Of a stretch of DNA of 36,455 bases, positions 1 to 5,941 are shown in pieces; positions within the stretch are counted from its first letter, which is position 1, and every line of letters starts with the position of its first letter. The stretch covers positions 1 to 36,455 of the IMG/VR virus record IMGVR_UViG_3300042691_023891. One strand, 5' to 3'. Made by a program: the position numbers and the translations under genes. The notes beneath the pieces were generated by a model, which saw only the letters and a program-made list of their open reading frames with translations, did no database searches and was not told the DNA's origin. Source of the stretch: a virus.

Positions 1-504
1 GGCAGGTCGCCAGTCTCCAAGATATCCGACAACGAAGACGCGGCGGCGGCGCTGTGGAACTCCAAAGTACTGAGCGTCAAGCACTCGGTAGGCGAACCCA
101 TACCCGAGTTGCCCCAGCCCTCCGAGAAAGGAACCAAAATCCCGTCCTTTAGACGACGACAGGACGCCGGGCACGTTCTCCCAAACCAACCAGCGGGGGC
201 GTAGGCGGTCAGCCAAACGGAGATATTCAAGGGCCAGGTTGCCGCGCTCGTCGGCCATTCCCTTTCGGAGGCCCGCGACGCTGAACGATTGGCAGGGCGT
301 TCCGCCAACAAGAAGGTTAATTGCGTCATACTGTCCCGCCTCGATCGTGGTGAAATCGCCATGCACCGGCACGCCGGGGAAGTGATGCGCCAGCACCGCG
401 CGCGGGAATGCCTCGATTTCGGACGCGAATGCGAAGCGCCAACCGAGGCCGCGCCACGCGCACTCAGGCGCACCGATGCCGCTGCACACGCTGCCGACGA
501 TCAT
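1..504 (-). CDS. DNA (cytosine-5-)-methyltransferase, C-terminus cut by window edge
   Basis: The 168 visible codons read as the N-terminal catalytic part of a C5 cytosine methyltransferase, which moves a methyl group from S-adenosylmethionine to cytosine in DNA. Visible motifs are the SAM-binding motif I (SVCSGIGAPECA, residues 5-16), the catalytic PCQSFSVAG with Cys71, the motif VI ENV (residues 109-111) and motif VIII QRRRRVF (residues 151-157). The target-recognition domain and motifs IX-X lie beyond the window, so the recognised site cannot be read. The ATG overlaps the stop of the 44-aa gene upstream (ATGA), so it is translated as part of the cro operon. In phages such enzymes usually protect the genome from host restriction. 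No partner endonuclease is seen beside it. Confidence 0.95.
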   Translation of the reverse strand, partial: MIVGSVCSGIGAPECAWRGLGWRFAFASEIEAFPRAVLAHHFPGVPVHGDFTTIEAGQYDAINLLVGGTPCQSFSVAGLRKGMADERGNLALEYLRLADRLRPRWLVWENVPGVLSSSKGRDFGSFLGGLGQLGYGFAYRVLDAQYFGVPQRRRRVFVVGYLGDWRPA

Positions 505-635
505 CCCCGCACCTCGTCACCGCCCGGCTCGCGCTTCGGCGGCTGCATGCGTTCAATCGCGCGGGCCAGGCGCTCCATGGCCTCGGTAAGCCGCGCGATG
601 TCGGCGCGCAGGATGGCTAGCTCCGTGGATGTCAT
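501..635 (-). CDS. Small helical protein of 44 aa, function unknown
   Basis: This short ORF is linked by 4-bp ATGA overlaps to the genes on both sides, so it is very probably translated. The first 30 residues alternate hydrophobic and charged positions (TELAILRADIARLTEAM) and should form one amphipathic helix or short coiled coil. The rest is a basic and proline-rich tail. I recognise no family. Its place directly before the methyltransferase suggests only co-expression, not a shared function. Confidence 0.6.
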   Translation of the reverse strand: MTSTELAILRADIARLTEAMERLARAIERMQPPKREPGGDEVRG

Positions 636-1249
636 GACGAAAAATCCGAGACAGCGCCGGCCGCACTGCTCAGTTGACCAGTTGGGGAGGAGCCGACTGC
701 CCTAGTATCGGCAGAAGAACCGGAACCGCCGGCCGCGGATGCCGACGCCACGCGGTGCGGATGCACAGCCGGGCGGGCGTCGGAATTGCGCTTGCGTTGC
801 AAGTAGTAGCGCCCCAACTCGTGGAGCTTGGCGTATTCGGCGCTGTCCACCGAAAAACGCGCCATCAGCTCGGCCTTGTTTGAGCCGTCGCAGAACGCGG
901 CGAACAGTTGCAACGCAAGGTCGCGCCGCTTCTCGCGCGCAGACGACAGCCGCGACCGCCACGAAGTGAAGCGCGTAATGCAGCCCCCGCGCGCCTTCGC
1001 GATCTGCGCTAGCGCCTTGCGGCGCGTCCACGCCTGATCAATGCCGGCCGCGTCGCACCACGTCTGCCGCGCGTCAGCCCAATCGCCGGCTGCGTCAGCC
1101 CAGAAGGCGCACGCCTCGGCAATCTGCTTGTTCGATATGCTGCTTCCGCCGCGCTCGTTGTCCATCCTCTTCGCGCGCCACTCCGTGCTTGCGTCCGCAA
1201 TCGCCTGATGCAGCACAGCCAGCGCCAGCGTTCGCTCGTCTTCGTTCAT
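632..1249 (-). CDS. Conserved-type early phage protein of 205 aa, function unknown
   Basis: The start is placed at the ATG of MNEDERTLALAV because it overlaps the stop of the preceding gene in an ATGA. The open frame extends further upstream, but only into that gene. The protein is rich in Trp, Ala and Arg in its first 130 residues, with likely helices around ADAAGDWADARQTW and the ITRFTSWRSRL segment. It ends in a low-complexity Ser/Ala/Gly tail. No enzyme motif, membrane segment or signal peptide is visible. It sits mid-operon between the small HTH proteins and the methyltransferase. I cannot assign a role. Confidence 0.75.
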   Translation of the reverse strand: MNEDERTLALAVLHQAIADASTEWRAKRMDNERGGSSISNKQIAEACAFWADAAGDWADARQTWCDAAGIDQAWTRRKALAQIAKARGGCITRFTSWRSRLSSAREKRRDLALQLFAAFCDGSNKAELMARFSVDSAEYAKLHELGRYYLQRKRNSDARPAVHPHRVASASAAGGSGSSADTRAVGSSPTGQLSSAAGAVSDFSS

Positions 1250-1470
1250 GAGCGTGCCGGCAGGCCGTTGATGAGGCCCGGCAAGCGCACGCCGAACACG
1301 GGGTCTGCTCGCACCGTCTTGGGCGTCACCTGCACGATTTGCGTCTCGACATTCACGCCGCACCGCGCCCATGCGTCGCGGATCTTCTGCGCCAGCCGCT
1401 GCGCGCCTTCTTCGTCAAGGCACTCACGCACCGTGACCTGCCGGCGCGAAACAAGGGGCGGATGCTTCAT
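1246..1470 (-). CDS. Small early protein of 74 aa (VRLPGLINGLP C-terminus)
   Basis: The start chosen is the ATG of MKHPPLVSRRQ, because AAGGAA lies seven bases upstream. An upstream in-frame ATG (MKKERT) would itself destroy that ribosome site. The fold looks like alternating helix and strand: a helix through EEGAQRLAQKIRDAWARCG, then strands TQIVQV and PVFGVR, then the conserved-looking ending LINGLP. The ending resembles a small protein often seen in proteobacterial prophages near the immunity region, from memory, with no known function. Its stop overlaps the next start. Confidence 0.7.
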   Translation of the reverse strand: MKHPPLVSRRQVTVRECLDEEGAQRLAQKIRDAWARCGVNVETQIVQVTPKTVRADPVFGVRLPGLINGLPARS

Positions 1471-1484
1471 GGTGCGTTCCTTCT

Positions 1485-1772
1485 TCACAGCGTCACCGCA
1501 TCAGCAGTCGCGCCAGCGCGCGGGCCAGCTTCGCGCGCACGGTTAGCGCGCATATCATCAAGGCGACGCCCCAGCGCCGCAGCCATCGCTTCATCCCGGG
1601 CAGCCATTCTCAGGAGGGTTTCAGCAAGGGGGCGCGCGCGGCCGCGCAGCCAGTTCCTTGCGGTTTCGGGCGATACGTCCGCAGCGCGCGCGGCGCGCTT
1701 TGCGGTATGGTTCCGCCATGCGTCGCGCAACAAAGCGGGCACGTCATGCCCGTTCCGCGTTGTGGCGCTCAC
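1485..1772 (-). CDS. Small HTH DNA-binding protein, second gene of the cro operon
   Basis: The core reads HTAKRAARAADVSPETARNW, a helix-turn-helix of the kind found in short phage regulators, followed by a basic RGRARP turn and a helix LAETLLRMAARDEAMAAAL. I place the start at a GTG (position 1772) preceded by GAGG at seven bases. A TTG at 1826, adding 18 residues, is possible but has no convincing ribosome site. Its place directly behind Cro is the position of cII-type or similar early regulators, but the sequence does not show cII identity. The Ala-rich C-terminus is unstructured-looking. Confidence 0.7.
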   Translation of the reverse strand: MSATTRNGHDVPALLRDAWRNHTAKRAARAADVSPETARNWLRGRARPLAETLLRMAARDEAMAAALGRRLDDMRANRAREAGPRAGATADAVTL

Positions 1773-1832
1773 GACGCGCCCTCGGCATGCTGCGGGGCAT
1801 GAGCAACCCGCCGACAGGCCCACCAAGATGCG

Positions 1833-2027
1833 TCACTCATCCGACGCTTCCGCCAGCATGCCGAGCGAGCGCAGATGCTCGCGCAAGGCTTCCTCAACAT
1901 CCGCCGTCCTGCCCGATGGAATGCCGCGCTCGCGCCACTGCGAGACGGCGGCCTGTGAAATGCCGAGGCGGGCGGCGACGGCCGTAACCGCGCCCCGCGT
2001 GGCGAAAAGCTGCGTCGCTACATCCAT
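1833..2027 (-). CDS. cro: Cro-like repressor (YdaS-type HTH), 64 aa
   Basis: First gene of the leftward early operon, divergent from the repressor gene. Residues 10-35 (TRGAVTAVAARLGISQAAVSQW) form a classic Cro/YdaS-type helix-turn-helix, and the protein contains little else. The ATG at 2027 is the only sensible start for a 64-residue product. It lies about eight bases beyond the predicted -10 box, so the transcript may begin at or next to the start codon. By analogy with lambda, the protein should bind the operators at 2036-2084 and turn down the lysogenic repressor. That role is inferred from position. Confidence 0.88.
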   Translation of the reverse strand: MDVATQLFATRGAVTAVAARLGISQAAVSQWRERGIPSGRTADVEEALREHLRSLGMLAEASDE

Positions 2028-2034
2028 GGGCCAA

Positions 2035-2063
2035 ACCTTAAGCGGCCTAATCGCCACTTGCAA
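2035..2063 (-). promoter_or_regulatory. pR-like promoter for the cro operon
   Basis: On the minus strand, TTGCAA (2063-2058) is followed after 17 bases by TAAGGT (2040-2035). The 19-bp operator fills the spacer and the -10 box, so repressor binding would block polymerase. The expected transcription start falls at 2028-2027, on or beside the cro ATG. The -10 is weak (3 of 6 consensus bases), but the same box occurs in the rightward promoter at 2549-2554. Confidence 0.55.
2036..2054. promoter_or_regulatory. Operator 1 (cro side)
   Basis: On the minus strand this reads GCGATTAGGCCGCTTAAGG. It matches the site at 2535-2553 at 16 of 19 positions, with both 7-bp outer ends identical (GCGATTA and CTTAAGG). 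It lies within the cro promoter. CTTAAG is itself palindromic, as expected for dimeric HTH binding. Confidence 0.65.
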
Positions 2064-2065
2064 TC

Positions 2066-2084
2066 CCTTAAGCGTGACCCCCGC
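2066..2084. promoter_or_regulatory. Operator 2 (between cro and repressor)
   Basis: CCTTAAGCG at 2066-2074 repeats the same nine bases at 2036-2044, exactly 30 bp apart. Thirty bp is close to three helical turns, which would put two bound dimers on one face of the DNA. The 19-bp site keeps the CGCTTAAGG end and the GCG end of operator 1, with a diverged middle. Confidence 0.5.
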
Positions 2085-2095
2085 TGGGATACAAG
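2068..2095 (+). promoter_or_regulatory. Candidate repressor (PRM-like) promoter
   Basis: TTAAGC (2068-2073), 16 bases, then TACAAG (2090-2095). The -35 box lies in operator 2, so the repressor would control its own synthesis. Both boxes are weak matches, as is usual for promoters of this kind. The predicted start near 2102 leaves a leader of about 26 bases carrying GGAGG at 2116-2120. Confidence 0.35.
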
Positions 2096-2127
2096 GAAAA
2101 TGCCGCTCCGGTAGCGGAGGCCGCCCA

Positions 2128-2493
2128 ATGTCAAAAAATCGTGACCTAACCAACCGGGAACGTCAGGTTATGGATCGGCTGGAAAGCGTCCTTAAAACTA
2201 GGGGTGTATCTTGGGCCGAATCCGCGCAACTGGCGGGTAAATCCAAGAACCTCGGGGCGCAGTGGTCAGGCAGGCGATCATTCCCCCGTGAAGAGGCGCT
2301 TTATCAAATTGCGCAGGCGTTGGGGGTCGCAATGGGTTGGCTGCTCACTGGTGACGAGCCTTCGGCCGAAACGCTGGCGATGACGGAAACTGAGCGCGCC
2401 TTGCTCAAGGCAGTGCGCGAACTGTCGCCGGACATGCAGCGGGCGGCGCTGGCGCAGGTTAACGCACTGGTGACGTCTATCGCGAAGAAATAA
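2128..2493 (+). CDS. Phage repressor, cI-like HTH without a peptidase domain, 121 aa
   Basis: GGAGG at 2116-2120 fixes the ATG at 2128; the longer open frame to the left runs through cro. Residues 8-75 form an XRE-type HTH domain (RERQVMDRLESVLKTRGVSWAE, then the LAGKSKNLGAQWSGRR recognition part and EEALYQIAQALGV). It continues with the GWLLTGDEP linker typical of phage repressors. The C-terminus is a 40-residue helix (TETERALLKAVRELSPDMQRAALAQV), probably for dimerisation. There is no S24 (LexA-like) peptidase domain and no Ala-Gly cleavage site, so RecA-stimulated self-cleavage is not expected. Induction would need an antirepressor or another signal. Operators flank it on both sides. Confidence 0.88.
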   Translation: MSKNRDLTNRERQVMDRLESVLKTRGVSWAESAQLAGKSKNLGAQWSGRRSFPREEALYQIAQALGVAMGWLLTGDEPSAETLAMTETERALLKAVRELSPDMQRAALAQVNALVTSIAKK

Positions 2494-2500
2494 CCGCCCC

Positions 2501-2515
2501 GCGTTAAGCGGCTAA
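2501..2515. promoter_or_regulatory. Operator-like half site downstream of the repressor gene
   Basis: GCGTTAAGCGGCTAA. Its complement TTAGCCGCTTAACGC follows operator 1 (TTAGGCCGCTTAAGG) with one base missing. It lies eight bases after the repressor stop and just upstream of the -35 box of the rightward promoter. Confidence 0.4.
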
Positions 2516-2524
2516 AGATACCTG

Positions 2525-2554
2525 TTGACGGGTAGCGATTAAGGGGCTTAAGGT
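2525..2554 (+). promoter_or_regulatory. pL-like promoter for the rightward early genes
   Basis: TTGACG (2525-2530), 18 bases, then TAAGGT (2549-2554), the same -10 as the cro promoter. The operator at 2535-2553 fills the spacer and -10 box. The transcript would begin near 2561 and reach the first gene, at 2617, after a leader of about 55 bases with AGGAG before the ATG. Confidence 0.6.
2535..2553. promoter_or_regulatory. Operator 3 (rightward side)
   Basis: GCGATTAAGGGGCTTAAGG, 16 of 19 bases identical to the complement of operator 1. It has the same orientation and nearly the same offset relative to its promoter (four bases after the -35 here, three on the cro side). Confidence 0.65.
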
Positions 2555-2616
2555 CTGCGGCATCCGCAACGGAGAGCCGCATAGGGCGGCGTCGTAGTGC
2601 GGATCAGGAGCCGCAC

Positions 2617-2985
2617 ATGCCCAATTCTTCCATTGATGCGCTGATGCCAGCCCTTCGCGCCGAGCTTGAACGCGCTTACGAGCACGGCCGCGCCGACGCT
2701 CGGCAGGAACTGGCCCGCGCACTTGGCGTGGCTTCCGTGCCCCCCGCCGCGCCCGTTGTTGCTTTGCGGCCGAAGCGGGCGGCGCGGGGCACGCAGATTG
2801 CAGCCGTTCAGCGCGCGCTGTCCAAGCAGCCCCGCCGGTTTAGCGAGATACAGCGCGTTGCCGGCGTCAAGAAGGACGGGGCGCTCCACAGCATCCTTTG
2901 CGCGCTTGTCGCGCGCGGTGTTGCGGTGAAGGTGGCGCGCGGCCTGTATGCGCTTCGGCAGACCAACGGCCACGCGGCGTCGTAG
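2617..2985 (+). CDS. First rightward early protein, winged-helix-like C-terminus, 122 aa
   Basis: AGGAG eight bases upstream supports the ATG. Residues 1-40 are a helical N-terminus (ALMPALRAELERAYEHGRAD), followed by a Pro/Ala linker. Residues 60-115 read like a small winged helix: TQIAAVQRALSKQP, RFSEIQRVAGVKK, LHSILCALVARGVAVKVARG, ending in LYALR. Such domains occur in DNA-binding phage proteins. As first product of the repressor-controlled rightward operon it could be a regulator. No exact family is recognised. Confidence 0.72.
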   Translation: MPNSSIDALMPALRAELERAYEHGRADARQELARALGVASVPPAAPVVALRPKRAARGTQIAAVQRALSKQPRRFSEIQRVAGVKKDGALHSILCALVARGVAVKVARGLYALRQTNGHAAS

Positions 2986-2989
2986 TGCC

Positions 2990-3241
2990 ATGATCGCAGC
3001 ATACCGCGACGACTGCGGTTTCGTAGGCGAGCCGCGCCGCCCCGACGCCGCCGTCGAGCGCGCCGAAGCCGCCGACCTGGCGGGCCGCCGAGCCTACATG
3101 GCCGCCGACGATCTGGCCGGCGTGCTGGATCGCGCCGCGCTCGACTACGGCACCGACGCCGACGCGCTTGACGAGATCGCCGTGCGTATCCGTGCGATCA
3201 CAGCCGAGGTCGCGGCGCTGCTCGGGGAGGCCGCGCGATGA
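2990..3241 (+). CDS. Small acidic helical protein, 83 aa, unknown
   Basis: I start this at the ATG of MIAAYRDDCGF, four bases after the preceding stop. A start 14 codons earlier would overlap that gene. The product is rich in Ala, Asp and Arg and appears all-helical (AVERAEAADLAGRRAYMAADDLAGVLDRAAL, shown here only as a type). It has no motif I recognise. Its stop overlaps the ATG of the pentapeptide gene (ATGA), so the two are translationally coupled. Confidence 0.65.
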   Translation: MIAAYRDDCGFVGEPRRPDAAVERAEAADLAGRRAYMAADDLAGVLDRAALDYGTDADALDEIAVRIRAITAEVAALLGEAAR

Positions 3242-3885
3242 GCCTATTTCAGATCAAGCGCCAGTTTACCGGCGCGATGCTTTTTGAAGGCGAGTTTGGC
3301 TCACTGCGCTTGTGCGTTGAAGCGGCGGTAAATGCGTGCGCCAACCTCACGGGCGCCAACCTCGTGGGCGCCAACCTCGCGGGCGCCAACCTCGCGCGCG
3401 CCAACCTCGGGGGCACCAACCTCGCGGGCGCCTACCTCGCGGGCGCCAACCTCGCGCGCGCCAACCTCGCGGACGCCTACCTCGCGGGCGTCAACCTCGT
3501 GGGCGCCAACCTCGCGGGCGCCAACCTCGTGGGCACCAACCTCACGGGCACCTACCTCGCGGGCGCCAACCTCGCGCACGCCGACCTCGCGCGCGCCAAC
3601 CTCGCGGGCGCCGACCTCGCGTGCGCGCTTATCCGCGAAGGCGTGAAACTGCGTGAGCGCGGCGTCGCCAAGGAATGCACACGTAGCGACGGCTACCGCT
3701 TCTTACTGCTGGATACGCAGGCGGATTGGCGCTGGCGCGTTATGGCGGGATGCAGGTTTTTCACGCTGCCGGAAGCGTGGGCGCATTGGGAGCGCACGCG
3801 CGCCGGCATGCCGCTTGGCGAAGAGACGTTCGACATCCTCGTGGTGTTCGAACATCACGCCGAGCGCGTGGAGGCCGCGCGATGA
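3238..3885 (+). CDS. Pentapeptide-repeat protein, 215 aa
   Basis: After an N-terminal segment (IKRQFTGAMLFEGEFGSL, residues 6-23), residues 34-131 hold about twenty pentapeptides of the form A(N/D/Y)LxG. Known proteins of this kind fold as a right-handed square beta-helix. Some (MfpA, Qnr) mimic DNA and act on gyrase, but most phage members have no known target. The C-terminal 85 residues form a separate domain with the conserved-looking stretch WRWRVMAGCRFFTLPEAWAHW broken by one extra turn. I recall this arrangement from phage pentapeptide proteins that lack a defined role. The repeat is nearly perfect at DNA level too. It overlaps both neighbours by 4 bp. Confidence 0.88.
   Translation: MSLFQIKRQFTGAMLFEGEFGSLRLCVEAAVNACANLTGANLVGANLAGANLARANLGGTNLAGAYLAGANLARANLADAYLAGVNLVGANLAGANLVGTNLTGTYLAGANLAHADLARANLAGADLACALIREGVKLRERGVAKECTRSDGYRFLLLDTQADWRWRVMAGCRFFTLPEAWAHWERTRAGMPLGEETFDILVVFEHHAERVEAAR
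3343..3620. repeat. 15-bp tandem repeat array inside the pentapeptide gene
   Basis: About eighteen near-perfect copies of a 15-bp unit (CTCGCGGGCGCCAAC and close variants). Changes fall mostly at the two variable codon positions. The unit is in frame, so copy changes add or remove whole pentapeptides. Its repeat nature opens long reading frames in every frame of both strands here, and these are artefacts. Confidence 0.9.
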
Positions 3886-4082
3886 GCCCCGCAGACACCA
3901 TCCGCGCTGCGGTGGACGCCATTGAAGCCGCGCAGCTCGCGCTTGCCAGCGTGCCGCGTGATGCGCGCTACGACCTTGAAGACGAAGACCGCCTCGACCT
4001 GGAGATGTTCGAGGCGTGGTTGCGCTATCCGCCGATCCGGCTGGATGCGGCGGCGCGCATTGTGAAGGAGATCGCGGCATGA
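3882..4082 (+). CDS. Small protein of 66 aa, unknown
   Basis: ATGA-coupled at both ends. The sequence begins MSPADTIRAAVDAIEAAQLAL, a helix. It continues with an acidic stretch (DLEDEDRLDLEMFEAWL) and ends in a helix ARIVKEIAA. It is highly acidic in the middle and has no cysteine or membrane segment. No family is recognised. Its place among coupled small genes of the rightward operon suggests an accessory early protein. Confidence 0.6.
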   Translation: MSPADTIRAAVDAIEAAQLALASVPRDARYDLEDEDRLDLEMFEAWLRYPPIRLDAAARIVKEIAA

Positions 4083-4405
4083 GCGACGTGGACACCAGCG
4101 CCGAGGCCGTGGAGCGGCTTTCCTATACCCTCACCGACGCCGCCAGCGTCACCGGCCTAAGCGTCGCCACGCTCTACAGGCACGCGAAGGCGCAACGCCT
4201 TCGTCTCTTCAAGGTCGGCGGCAGGACACTGGTTTGCGCCGCCAGCCTGCGCGCGCTGCTGACCGAGCGCGACGCGGCGCGGGCTGTGGAGGAGCGCGCG
4301 ATTGATGTTGGGCGTGCGGAATGCTGCGGCGATCCCGATTACTGGCTTCCGGTATGGCGCGCAGCCGCAGCCATCCGCGCGCGCGGGGAGGCGAGCGATG
4401 AGTGA
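4079..4405 (+). CDS. MerR/excisionase-type HTH protein, 108 aa
   Basis: Residues 15-70 read YTLTDAASVTGLSVATLYRH, then KAQRLRLFKVGGRTLV and an LRALL helix. This is the layout of the small winged-HTH domain (HTH_17) found in excisionases and MerR-like regulators: recognition helix SVATLYRHAK and a wing LFKVGGRT. A C-terminal 40 residues follow, with DPDYWLPVWRAAAAIRAR. It lies in the integrase operon, so excisionase or directionality factor is a fair guess. Two other small HTH genes in the same operon compete for that role. The start is the ATG overlapping the previous stop. Confidence 0.75.
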   Translation: MSDVDTSAEAVERLSYTLTDAASVTGLSVATLYRHAKAQRLRLFKVGGRTLVCAASLRALLTERDAARAVEERAIDVGRAECCGDPDYWLPVWRAAAAIRARGEASDE

Positions 4406-4670
4406 TGCGCAGTGGGTTGAGGTTGCGATGGACAGCGACGTGCGCGGCGACCCCATTGAATACGGCGTCCGGTTCCTCGCGGACGGGTCGGTCGAAGTGT
4501 GCCGTATCATCAACCGTTCACCGGTCAGTCGCAGCGGCAATTATCAGATTGATCGCGTGTGGCGCCGTATCAAAGCAACAGGTCCGGTCGGATTGCGCGC
4601 CGTCGCGGCAGCGGCGCGCATCTTGGATAACCGCGCCGCCATCGCCAAGGCCGAAGGCACCGCGCCATGA
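4398..4670 (+). CDS. Small phage protein of 90 aa, unknown
   Basis: The ATG at 4398 overlaps the preceding gene by eight bases (ATGAGTGA). The first half is strand-rich (QWVEVAMDSDVR, YGVRFLADGSVEVCRI). The second half is helical (LRAVAAAARILDNRAAIAKAEG). No catalytic motif or signal is visible. Coupled to the tiny membrane protein downstream by an ATGA. Confidence 0.6.
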   Translation: MSDAQWVEVAMDSDVRGDPIEYGVRFLADGSVEVCRIINRSPVSRSGNYQIDRVWRRIKATGPVGLRAVAAAARILDNRAAIAKAEGTAP

Positions 4671-4819
4671 ACCGCCCCCGCGTGAACGCTTGGCCGCTGA
4701 TCGGCATGTTTTGCGTCGGCATCTCCGGCGCGCTGGTGATCCATGCTGTGGCGCGCTTTGACGAATTGGTGCGCGCGGTGCTGTGGCCGGTCGTGGTGCT
4801 GGCGGAGTATGCGCGATGA
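4667..4819 (+). CDS. Tiny membrane protein, 50 aa
   Basis: ATGA-coupled to genes on both sides. It has two hydrophobic stretches: residues 9-29 (WPLIGMFCVGISGALVIHAV) and residues 37-48 (AVLWPVVVLAEY). It should be an inner-membrane peptide with one or two passes. The N-terminus carries two arginines (MNRPRVN), favouring a cytoplasmic N-terminus. It is not in the lysis region, so a holin role is unlikely. Exclusion or another membrane function is possible but not shown. Confidence 0.55.
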   Translation: MNRPRVNAWPLIGMFCVGISGALVIHAVARFDELVRAVLWPVVVLAEYAR

Positions 4820-5061
4820 ACACCATCCGCCTGATCGAGGCATGGCGCGAACACATGCTTTGCGTCGCCGCAGACCGCCGCGCCGCCGCGTATCGCTACC
4901 GCGACGCGGGCGACACCGAGCGCGCCGAGATGGCCTTAGACGAGGCGGGCGACGCGCTGGCGAAGGCAAACGCACTGCGGGATCTGCTGGCCGAGCGCGA
5001 TGATGTGCAGGTCAACGACCCGCGCCAACTGGCGCTGATGAACATTGGAGAGGAAGCATGA
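4816..5061 (+). CDS. Small helical protein of 81 aa, unknown
   Basis: Start at the ATG overlapping the previous stop. The product is almost entirely helical: a Trp/Arg N-terminal helix (IRLIEAWREHMLCVAADRRA) and a long charged segment (DTERAEMALDEAGDALAKAN) compatible with a coiled coil. It ends in DVQVNDPRQLALMNIGEEA. No domain recognised. The next gene begins in its last codons. Confidence 0.6.
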   Translation: MNTIRLIEAWREHMLCVAADRRAAAYRYRDAGDTERAEMALDEAGDALAKANALRDLLAERDDVQVNDPRQLALMNIGEEA

Positions 5062-5285
5062 GCAACTGGTTGCTGCTAAACATGACCAATGAAGGCGGCG
5101 AGTTGCCGCTAGGCGTGGTCGTGGTGCGGGTAGATGCGATTGCATACATCCAGCACCGCACGAACGGGCGGACCATTATTCAGTTTGTTGGCAGCGAAGA
5201 CAATTACATCCACGTTCAGGAAACCGCCGCCGAAATCGACGCGGCGCTGCTGACAGAGATGCGCATCCCGGAAGGAGGCCGCTGA
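5058..5285 (+). CDS. Small beta-rich protein of 75 aa
   Basis: A GAGAGGAAG ribosome site precedes the ATG, which also overlaps the stop upstream. The body is strand-rich (LLNMTNEGG, LGVVVVRVDAIAYIQH, RTIIQFVGSEDNYIHVQET) and ends in a short helix AEIDAALLTEM. This looks like a compact beta-barrel or sheet domain such as small phage proteins that bind a partner protein. I know no match. The next start is one base after its stop. Confidence 0.62.
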   Translation: MSNWLLLNMTNEGGELPLGVVVVRVDAIAYIQHRTNGRTIIQFVGSEDNYIHVQETAAEIDAALLTEMRIPEGGR

Positions 5286-5286
5286 C

Positions 5287-5712
5287 ATGAGCAACGGCTG
5301 GCCCGACAGCGCGCGCATGACCGGCGACGATATCGCGCGGCTGCGCGCGCTAATCCAGCGCGTCGAAGCGGCGACGGGGCCGGATCGAGTGCTTGATGCC
5401 GAGATAGCATGCGCCATGTGCCGGCTTCGGCTTCGCGAACATGGCGCGCGTCCTGACCCGATGGCACCGGGCTGCGTGCGCGATATTGCTGGCTCTTGGT
5501 CAGCGCCCGAATTCACAGACAGCCTTGACGCCGCTGTGTTGCTGGTGCCGGCGGGGCGTGACTGGATGACAGGCACGCACCAAAGCGCGGCAACTGCCGT
5601 TGTGACGCGCGCCGCCGACGAAGGGGCTTGGCTTACAGCCGCCACGCCTGCGCTTGCGCTTGTTGCCGCCGCCCTTCTCGCGCGGCTCGCGGAGGTTCGC
5701 GATGACTGCTGA
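5287..5712 (+). CDS. Early phage protein with possible ABA-sandwich-type domain, 141 aa
   Basis: After a helix (DDIARLRALIQRVEAATGPDR) the protein reads LDAEIACAMCRL, SLDAAVLLVPAG, WMTGTH, then AAVVTRAADEGAWLTAATPALALVAAALLARL. The order of these blocks is like the small domain named Phage ABA sandwich in proteobacterial prophages, whose function is not known. The match is from memory and needs a profile search. No membrane role is expected for the Ala/Leu-rich end, which is a cytosolic-looking amphipathic helix. Confidence 0.65.
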   Translation: MSNGWPDSARMTGDDIARLRALIQRVEAATGPDRVLDAEIACAMCRLRLREHGARPDPMAPGCVRDIAGSWSAPEFTDSLDAAVLLVPAGRDWMTGTHQSAATAVVTRAADEGAWLTAATPALALVAAALLARLAEVRDDC

Positions 5713-5941
5713 CGCACCATCCGAGATCGTCGCCGCGCTGGAAGCGGCCGGCGCTGCGGTTGCCGCAAAACATGAGGAAAACGGTTGCCACCTCGGGTTC
5801 CCGTGCGGCTTGACTTGTTCTTGCGCCGACGACGCAGCCGCCGCCGTCGCCGCGTTCCATCGGCGCATGGCCGAGGGCGGCAACCACATGCAGATGTATC
5901 ACGCGGTAATCGCCGCAGCAGTCGAGAGGACCGCGCGATGA
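5702..5941 (+). CDS. Small Cys/His-containing protein of 79 aa
   Basis: It overlaps the preceding gene by 11 bases; the start is the ATG of MTADAPSEIVAAL. Two helical arms (EIVAALEAAGAAVAAKHEE and AAAAVAAFHRRMAEGGNH) flank a short loop NGCHLGFPCGLTCSC with four cysteines and a histidine. The loop may bind a metal ion or form disulphides. The C-terminal helix carries HMQMYHAVIAAAVE. No family recognised. ATGA-coupled to the HTH gene that follows. Confidence 0.6.
   Translation: MTADAPSEIVAALEAAGAAVAAKHEENGCHLGFPCGLTCSCADDAAAAVAAFHRRMAEGGNHMQMYHAVIAAAVERTAR

Noticed and set aside
3343-3620. CRISPR-like array
   Set aside because: The repeats are contiguous 15-bp in-frame units without unique spacers, coding for pentapeptides.
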